Shown piece after piece: positions 58,602-64,000 of a stretch of 64,000 nucleotides of DNA. The position numbers and the translations under genes are program-made. The stretch comes from Pedobacter sp. Leaf41 (GTDB taxonomy: Bacteria > Bacteroidota > Bacteroidia > Sphingobacteriales > Sphingobacteriaceae), in the NCBI RefSeq assembly GCF_001422545.1, contig NZ_LMLE01000010.1, positions 62,227-126,226 on the forward strand, written 5' to 3'. The notes beneath the pieces were generated by a model. It was given only the letters and a program-made list of their open reading frames with translations. It ran no database searches and was not told the DNA's origin. Every line of letters begins with the position of its first letter. Positions within the stretch are counted from its first letter, which is position 1.

Positions 58602-58636
58602 CTTCGGACTTCGGACTGAATACTTCAGACTAAAGA
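58602..58636. repeat. Heptad repeat (CTTCGGA) between ferredoxin and iscX
   Basis: CTTCGGA, CTTCGGA, CTGAATA, CTTCAGA, CTAAAGA in 7-base phase; it starts 4 bases after the ferredoxin stop. Confidence 0.6.
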
Positions 58637-58639
58637 AGC

Positions 58640-58972
58640 CTAGTGTCCCATAAATCCAGATTGATCAGGAATGGTAACTTCAATATCGCCATTAATCACT
58701 ACACATTGGCAGCCCAAACGTGAGGTTATTCGTGGTCTTACCGCCCTGTCAATAAAATCTTCTTCTTTATCAGAAATTTCTTCAATGTTATCCATTCCCT
58801 GGGTAACGTAAACATGGCATGTACTGCATCCGCAAACACCGCCGCAGTTGTGTTGAAGTTCGATGCCGTTATCCAGACACACATCCAAAACCGACTCTCC
58901 AGCCGCTATAGGTAATTCTACAGGTGCATGATCTGCTTCTTCGAAATTTATTTTTAGTTTAAAAATGCTCAT
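58640..58972 (-). CDS. fdx: 2Fe-2S ferredoxin (adrenodoxin type)
   Basis: 110 residues from ATG 58972. The cluster motif is HNCGGVCGCSTCHVYV (three Cys of CX5CX2C) with the fourth Cys in LGCQCVVING. ITSRLGCQC and IPDQSGFMGH are close to Isc-type Fdx. It donates electrons for Fe-S assembly. An upstream ATG 4 codons earlier is possible. It lies 39 bases after the DUF2520 gene and before iscX. Confidence 0.9.
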   Translation of the reverse strand: MSIFKLKINFEEADHAPVELPIAAGESVLDVCLDNGIELQHNCGGVCGCSTCHVYVTQGMDNIEEISDKEEDFIDRAVRPRITSRLGCQCVVINGDIEVTIPDQSGFMGH

Positions 58973-59011
58973 AATATTTTGCAAAAGTAAGAAGCAAAAG
59001 CCGTAAAAATG

Positions 59012-59776
59012 CTATTTAGGCATTAATTTTATGCTCTTGCTTAAAGTTTGATAAATGTTCTGCAATTCAGGTTGGCTTTCCAACAAACCTAAATGCTTAT
59101 TCATAGTGTTCTCATCTCCTCGCACAGCGGGACCAGTCTGCACTTTCTCTGGTAAATTATTCATCACCTTATCCGCCGTTTCGGCAATTAATGGCCTGAT
59201 GATGTTGAAATCAAGGCCATTTTCTACAAGAACTTGATTCGCTAAAGCATAAAGATGATTGGGAAAATTACAGGCAAAAACAGCGGCAAGGTGAAGTGCT
59301 TTTCTTTTTTCTCCATCTAATTCATAAACCTGATCGCTTAACGTTTGAGCAAGTTTTTTCAAAATCTCTAGCTCATTGACGTTACTCGCTTCAATGCAAA
59401 GCGGAATATGATCAAAAGAAACTTCTTTCACTTTGGAGAAAGTTTGCAGTGGATAAAAAACTCCGGCTCTTGCTGTGTAATTCTTAATCGAAGAAATATC
59501 GGTTGTACCTGAAGTATGAACTACAAGCCCCTCAACATTTTTTAACGCAGCAGCAACGCGTTCAATAGCATCATCCTTAACTGAGATGATGTATAAATCG
59601 GCAGTCTGATCCACTTCGGATAACTCATTTATGGCTTCGGCATTTATTTTTTGCGCAAGTAAATTGGCGTTCAACAGATTCTGGCTATAAACCTGCATCA
59701 CATTTTCTGCTTTGGCAACTAATGCCTTAGCTAAGTGTGTGGCTACATTTCCAGATCCTATTAAAACAATGTTCAT
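59012..59776 (-). CDS. Rossmann-like and DUF2520 domain protein
   Basis: 254 residues. N-terminal NAD(P) fold IVLIGSGNVATHLAKAL (3-19), SVKDDAI, VVHTSGTTDIS; C-terminal DUF2520 helices (LHLAAVFACNFPNHLYALAN, TGPAVRGDENTMNKHL). It resembles pyrroline-5-carboxylate reductase and F420-dependent oxidoreductases in fold; the reaction is unknown. It starts 4 bases from the ccmF stop, so it is in the same operon. Confidence 0.88.
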   Translation of the reverse strand: MNIVLIGSGNVATHLAKALVAKAENVMQVYSQNLLNANLLAQKINAEAINELSEVDQTADLYIISVKDDAIERVAAALKNVEGLVVHTSGTTDISSIKNYTARAGVFYPLQTFSKVKEVSFDHIPLCIEASNVNELEILKKLAQTLSDQVYELDGEKRKALHLAAVFACNFPNHLYALANQVLVENGLDFNIIRPLIAETADKVMNNLPEKVQTGPAVRGDENTMNKHLGLLESQPELQNIYQTLSKSIKLMPK

Positions 59777-59780
59777 CTAC

Positions 59781-62246
59781 TTATACTACTTTGGCTTCTT
59801 TTCGTCTTCTGAAAATAGATAGCAAAAAGCCTATTACCATAATAATAGTACCTGCCCAGTATAAGTTAATGAAAGGAAACTCAATGGCTTTAAAAACTAC
59901 CCAGTCTTTTGCTTGTTGAGGTTTCTCAAAGATCTGAAGTTCAACCTTTTTCTCGTCAGGTAAAACCTGCGCAAAACGGAATTTCAAATCCAACTCATCC
60001 ACTTTACGAGCAAAATCAAATGTGTTATTTCCTTTGATCAAAAACATTGGCTCGGCAGTATAGACTTTACCGGCGGCATTAATTTCTAAAGGTAAACCAA
60101 CAGCATAATCACCTTGGGCTAACACTAAATCTTTAGCAACAGGCTTGTTATTTAATGCTTTTACAGTTATAATTCCACTTGAAGTATGAATGGTATCCCC
60201 TACCGAAACCTTAACAATTCTTGGTGCTTTATAATTTTCATCGTCCGAGTGACCTTCGTGATCTTCATGCGACTCCTGTTTTACTGCAGCACTTGTAATG
60301 TGCGTATACACATCGTAAGTTAAATAGTGCTTTGTATCTGGTGAAGCAATTAATCCCATCTTTTCATTATCCTGAACGTGAGGATGTAAATTGAAATCCT
60401 CTTTCACTTTACCTTCCTTATCTAAAACCTTAAAATTTAGGGTATAAATAGTGTTTGGCAGTTGCGTGGTGTCAGAGACATAAGTTACCGTATACTTACC
60501 CATCTGTTTGGGCTCGTTTTTATATAACATGATGTTTTCACCCGGCTTTTCAGTCTTCTCGAAATCCTTTACAGGAATGAAATTATTTGCGTTGATAGAT
60601 AGTGGTTTATTCGTAGCCGCAGAAATAAGTGCACCCAAAATTAAGAATGCAAAACCAATGTGTGCTATTGCTGAACCAGCCAATTTTACCTTTCCTCCGA
60701 AAGCTTGATATAGAATTGCAGCATTTGAAAGTACAGCAAAAATACAGCTAAAAGTTATCAGGATGTACATGGTATTGGTATAGATATCGGCAACGTATAC
60801 CAAACCAGCGGTTAAAACCAGCGAAAACAATATCACTGAGATTAAGCTGCTGTAGAATTTCCTAGGATCAGTTCTTTTGTATTTTAAGTATTGGGAGAAC
60901 CCTGAAATTAACGTTACCAAAACCGCAAAAGGCGCTTGCCACTTGTTGTAATACTTAACCGCATCAATCGGCGGCGAAAAATTAGTACCAAAGGCTTTAT
61001 TAAATACCGGAACTGATGTAGAGAAAATAACCTGAATACAAGCAACAGTTACCACTAATGCACCAATAAACATCCAAAATTCACGCGAATAGGTTTCCTC
61101 ATCTTTAGTAGTAATTGGTAATTCTTTCCACCTTTTAACCACCAAAAATATAGCAAGGGCAGCAAATACCACGTTGTATAAAATCAAGTGACCAAACATG
61201 CCCATATCGGTAAATGAGTGTACAGATGTATCACCTAAAATTCCGCTTCGGGTTAAGAATGAAGCATACAATACCAATAAGAAACTTAAGAAAACCAGGG
61301 CAAGTGCGGTAAAGTAAGCATGACCTGTATTTTTGTAAGCAATCATTACGTGTACTGCACCGATTAAAGTTAACCACGGAATTAGCGAAGCATTTTCTAC
61401 CGGATCCCAGGCCCAGAAACCTCCAAAGTTTAGCGCTTCGTAAGCCCAGAATGACCCCATAATAATTCCGGTACCCAAAACCATCACCGCAAAAAGCGTC
61501 CATGGCATTGCTGGTTTAATCCAGTCTTTATAACGTTTTTGCCACAAAGCAGCAATTCCGTAGGCAAAAGGTACCACCATACTTGCAAAACCTAAAAACA
61601 GGGTTGGCGGGTGAATAACCATCCAGTAATTTTGCAATAGTGGATTCAAACCTCTTCCGTCGGTTATAAATGTTAAGTATTTTGCAAAGTTTTCAGGATT
61701 TGCGAAAACTACGGGAGCCATCGCTTTCAAATCAACCGCATCTCTCAATAATATAAATGGAGAACTACCAATGCGTTCGCCAAAAATTTCTACACCCAAC
61801 ATCATCGAGGTTAAAAAAACTTGAGAAAATGCTACAACGGTCATTACAGGCCGTTCCCAGGTTTTGGCCTTCCAAATTAAAAGCGCACCTAAAAATGATT
61901 GCCAAAAAGCCCAAAGCCAAAAACTTCCCTCCTGTCCTTCCCAGAAAGCAGAAACGATATAGTAAATCGGAAGTTCTTTTGAAGAGTGAAAATAAACATA
62001 GTTGTATTCGTTATAATGGCCAAGGATCAGGTAAAAAAGCACCACACCGATGCCAATTATACTCGCCCAGTTAACCAAAAAACCTATTCTACCAAGGTTA
62101 CGCCAAGATTTATCTTCTAAATTTTCTTTGCGACTGGCAAAAAAATATGCAATTGTTGAAAGTAACGATGCACTAAAAGCCAACACAATAAAAAACTGCC
62201 CGATTTTACCCGGCAACAGGTTTTCGCCTACAAACTGAATATCCAT
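59781..62246 (-). CDS. ccmF: Cytochrome c biogenesis haem lyase (CcsA/CcmF type)
   Basis: 821 residues, about 14-16 TM helices and a large periplasmic part near the C-terminus. The haem-handling motif is WAWDPVEN (278-285) in GGFWAWDPVENASLIPW, with conserved His in MVIHPPTLFLGF and SAFWEGQEGSFWLW. The layout fits CcmF. The periplasmic loop has a His/Glu/Asp-rich segment (ESHEDHEGHSDDE). With the CcmE upstream it makes up the haem-loading core of System I cytochrome c maturation. CcmABCD, G and H are not in the window. Confidence 0.93.
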   Translation of the reverse strand: MDIQFVGENLLPGKIGQFFIVLAFSASLLSTIAYFFASRKENLEDKSWRNLGRIGFLVNWASIIGIGVVLFYLILGHYNEYNYVYFHSSKELPIYYIVSAFWEGQEGSFWLWAFWQSFLGALLIWKAKTWERPVMTVVAFSQVFLTSMMLGVEIFGERIGSSPFILLRDAVDLKAMAPVVFANPENFAKYLTFITDGRGLNPLLQNYWMVIHPPTLFLGFASMVVPFAYGIAALWQKRYKDWIKPAMPWTLFAVMVLGTGIIMGSFWAYEALNFGGFWAWDPVENASLIPWLTLIGAVHVMIAYKNTGHAYFTALALVFLSFLLVLYASFLTRSGILGDTSVHSFTDMGMFGHLILYNVVFAALAIFLVVKRWKELPITTKDEETYSREFWMFIGALVVTVACIQVIFSTSVPVFNKAFGTNFSPPIDAVKYYNKWQAPFAVLVTLISGFSQYLKYKRTDPRKFYSSLISVILFSLVLTAGLVYVADIYTNTMYILITFSCIFAVLSNAAILYQAFGGKVKLAGSAIAHIGFAFLILGALISAATNKPLSINANNFIPVKDFEKTEKPGENIMLYKNEPKQMGKYTVTYVSDTTQLPNTIYTLNFKVLDKEGKVKEDFNLHPHVQDNEKMGLIASPDTKHYLTYDVYTHITSAAVKQESHEDHEGHSDDENYKAPRIVKVSVGDTIHTSSGIITVKALNNKPVAKDLVLAQGDYAVGLPLEINAAGKVYTAEPMFLIKGNNTFDFARKVDELDLKFRFAQVLPDEKKVELQIFEKPQQAKDWVVFKAIEFPFINLYWAGTIIMVIGFLLSIFRRRKEAKVV

Positions 62247-62251
62247 TAAAA

Positions 62252-62686
62252 TTAATTATATTTTTTTTCGCCGTACTTACCAACTGTATCCACCTTACCA
62301 TCTTTATTCACTTCAACAAGATTATCATTGTATTTAGATGGGCATTTCATTAAAATTTTCGACGCGTAGAATTTGTCCTTATCCATTTTTCCGATAAGAA
62401 CTAATTTCTCAGATTTTTCAAAATCCTGAGGTTTTGTGCCATTATAAATCACCTCACGAACTTCTCCTTTTTCATCTTTCATATGGAATGCAAAATGATT
62501 AGCATCTTTCACAGCATCGTAATACATTCCTTTTGATTTTTCCCAATAACCCATTACGTGCTCCTCTTTTTGTGAAGAAGCCGCTTCTTTGAAATTTGAA
62601 TAAGTATCTGTATTGGCGTTTAAGCTAAATAAGATTCCCACCGAAATAGCAATGGTAATCAAACCGATGATTGCACTTTTTTTCAT
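62252..62686 (-). CDS. ccmE: CcmE haem chaperone, CxxxY variant
   Basis: 144 residues from ATG 62686. One N-terminal TM helix (IIGLITIAISVGILFSL), then the OB-fold with VREVIYNGTKPQDF, VLIGKM and ASKILMKCPSKYNDN. The haem-binding residue, His in E. coli (HxxxY), is C115 in CPSKY (C115-Y119), the CxxxY type described for some deltaproteobacteria and archaea. It lies 5 bases before ccmF, in the same operon. The ATG 62734, 16 codons upstream, is in frame but would add an unneeded hydrophobic stretch. Confidence 0.9.
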   Translation of the reverse strand: MKKSAIIGLITIAISVGILFSLNANTDTYSNFKEAASSQKEEHVMGYWEKSKGMYYDAVKDANHFAFHMKDEKGEVREVIYNGTKPQDFEKSEKLVLIGKMDKDKFYASKILMKCPSKYNDNLVEVNKDGKVDTVGKYGEKKYN

Positions 62687-62889
62687 TTTGTATGTTATTG
62701 TAAAAGCTGGCAACAAAGATAGAAAAATAGCCATAGCGAACGCCAGTTAACAATTTTCTTGTCTTTATATTGACAATTAGCTGATTAATACGGAAACCAA
62801 ATTTTGGTTAAGATTTACAAATCGATAACTGTTAAAAAAATTCATTAAATAATATTTAGAAAATGAGCAAACAGCAATTCTTAGTTTAA

Positions 62890-62963
62890 TTAGTCCCGCC
62901 ATTTGCTTTAGCCCTCATCCAATGAAAAATTGGCTTTCGGGGCTACCGCTTTTTGTCGGGTTT
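62890..62963 (-). repeat. Dispersed hairpin repeat, family C, copy 9
   Basis: On the minus strand it reads AACCCGACAAAAAGCGGTAG, CCCCGAAAGCC...GAGGGC, TAAAGCAAATGGCGGGACTA. A degenerate tail-like GTGCTTTCAAATTGGAAATG lies further right at about 63051. The remaining 62687-63151 gap shows no gene. Confidence 0.7.
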
Positions 62964-63151
62964 ATTAACCCAGGTTAAGTGCACGGAAGCGAACACCGCT
63001 TAAAATTTCTTATCGGATAGTCCCTTCACCTGCCGAAATCCGAAGTGCTTTCAAATTGGAAATGAAAATCGATTAAAATTTCGCCTTTAATGATTAAGTT
63101 TGAAGCTTCAGATTATTCCTCAATTGCGTCCCATTTATTTAAAGAATTTTT

Positions 63152-63832
63152 ATGAACCTTAGACAGTTCTACATTTTAGTTGCAGTTGCATTTATCATAC
63201 CCATATTGAGTTCATGTTTTCAGGTTGTTGAAGAGATTACCATGCGAAACGACGGCACAGGCGATGTAATGCTAACCATTAATTTGAGCCAGAGTAAAAC
63301 TAAAGTGGCATCATTAATGCTGTTGGATAGTGTTCAGGGATATAAAGTGCCCAGTAAGCAAAAAATTCAAAAAGAACTAAATGAGGCAGCAGCCTATTTG
63401 CGCAAAAGCGAAGGCATCACCAATGTTAAAACCACCAGCGATTTTAATAATTATATCGCTACCATAAGTTTTTCTTTCAAGGATGTTTCGAATATCAACA
63501 ACATTACCAAAAATATCCTTGCGCAGCAGAAAATCAAAGCAACAAATACCTCTTCTTACACTTATAATAAAACAACCAAAACTTTTAACCGGAAATATCA
63601 AGCAGTTGCATCAGCAAAAACCGAGTACAATAAACTTAAAAGTAAAGATAAGGCGGTGTTTAACGGCGCAATGTATACCAGCATTTACCGCTTTGAGTCT
63701 CCAGTTACTAGCACCTCTAATTCCGCCTCAAATCTTTCCAAATCCAAAAAAGCGGTGATGCTTAAAGCAAGTGTGATGGATTTAATAAATGGAAAAATTA
63801 ACGTTTCCAATCAAATACAACTATCTAAATAA
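63152..63832 (+). CDS. Hypothetical lipoprotein
   Basis: 226 residues. The signal peptide ends in a lipobox (PILSSC, Cys 22). The mature start VEEITMRNDGTGDVMLTINL and FSFKDVSNINNITKNIL suggest a beta-rich domain; Thr, Ser and Lys are common in the rest. I do not recognise a family. It lies 2 bases before the next gene, which also has a signal peptide. Confidence 0.75.
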   Translation: MNLRQFYILVAVAFIIPILSSCFQVVEEITMRNDGTGDVMLTINLSQSKTKVASLMLLDSVQGYKVPSKQKIQKELNEAAAYLRKSEGITNVKTTSDFNNYIATISFSFKDVSNINNITKNILAQQKIKATNTSSYTYNKTTKTFNRKYQAVASAKTEYNKLKSKDKAVFNGAMYTSIYRFESPVTSTSNSASNLSKSKKAVMLKASVMDLINGKINVSNQIQLSK

Positions 63833-63834
63833 AA

Positions 63835-64000
63835 ATGAAAAAAATTCTAATTGCGGTCTCCATTCTATTTCTCGCTAAATTAAATTACGCTCAAGATCTA
63901 GTCAAAAAAATCCCTTCAAACGCTTTTACTGTTGCTACCATCAAAGGCGACAATGTGTTTAAACTGATGTTTGTTAAAGATTTTAATGAGTCGTTTCTCG
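63835..64000 (+). CDS. Exported protein, 5' end only
   Basis: The gene runs off the right edge; 55 codons are seen. It starts MKKILIAVSILFLAKLNYAQ, a signal peptide, then DLVKKIPSNAFTVATIKGDN and VFKLMFVKDFNESFL. It follows the lipoprotein gene with a 2-base gap and is probably its operon partner. The family cannot be judged from this fragment. Confidence 0.75.
   Translation, partial: MKKILIAVSILFLAKLNYAQDLVKKIPSNAFTVATIKGDNVFKLMFVKDFNESFL

Overview
The window looks like ordinary chromosome from a Sphingobacteriaceae-type Bacteroidota, most like Pedobacter (inference from gene families and style; no database search was possible). The grounds are AT-rich DNA, a fused SecDF, a PUR/DUF3276 protein, a DUF5522 microprotein, a DUF1573 lipoprotein, a CcsA/CcmF-type haem lyase, LytTR regulators, candidate promoters of the Bacteroidota form TAnnTTTG, and several closely packed Bacteroidota housekeeping clusters. 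There is no prophage, integron, CRISPR array, rRNA operon or transposase gene. One tRNA gene is present, tRNA-Arg(CCG), at 45155-45226 on the minus strand.

Layout. 1-5 kb: a LapA-like membrane protein, a degenerate receiver, pirin, O-succinylhomoserine sulfhydrylase, OsmC and ispE. 4.7-10 kb: thyA, a four-helix-bundle gene, folA and secDF. 10-18.8 kb: type II NADH dehydrogenase, HMG-CoA lyase, GNAT, an Fet4-like protein, fructose-bisphosphate aldolase, accD, and an AraC regulator with a TetX-like monooxygenase. 18.9-28 kb: M28 peptidase, cydAB, MBL hydrolase, two small paralogous proteins, cysteine desulfurase and glmM. 28.6-31.4 kb: methyltransferase/PAP2/ZIP operon, Uma2 and DUF5522. 31.5-38.2 kb: exonuclease-like MBL protein, then coaE-ybbR and yajC-DUF1573-nusB-leucine dehydrogenase, split by a convergent TonB_C gene. 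38.5-45 kb: ABC exporter, PUR protein, ychF, HAD and mgtE. 45-55 kb: OmpA lipoprotein, RsbQ-like hydrolase, two response regulators, an M16 fragment, a second M28 peptidase, TspO, patatin/outer-membrane barrel protein and Ppx/GppA. 55-64 kb: CarboxypepD_reg protein, a damaged HicB, then a minus-strand series ccmE-ccmF-DUF2520-ferredoxin-iscX-kdsC-Spy-like-maf, a lipoprotein, and a gene running off the right edge.

The most unusual content lies between genes. (1) At least a dozen intergenic stretches carry tandem or degenerate repeats with a strict 7-nt period but different unit sequences (GAGATTT, ATTGGTC, GTGAGAA, AGTATCA and others), often directly upstream of start codons. (2) A four-helix-bundle gene sits between thyA and folA, flanked by inverted copies of such heptad sequence. 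(3) At least four families of dispersed palindromic elements fill the remaining gaps, one of them with about nine copies in 64 kb.

Among proteins, the notable cases are a receiver-Hpt protein that has lost both phospho-acceptors, a second degenerate receiver, a TetX-like enzyme with all three drug-contact residues changed, a CxxxY-type CcmE, a HicB gene with a broken start, and a pair of small proteins sharing a conserved C-terminal signature.
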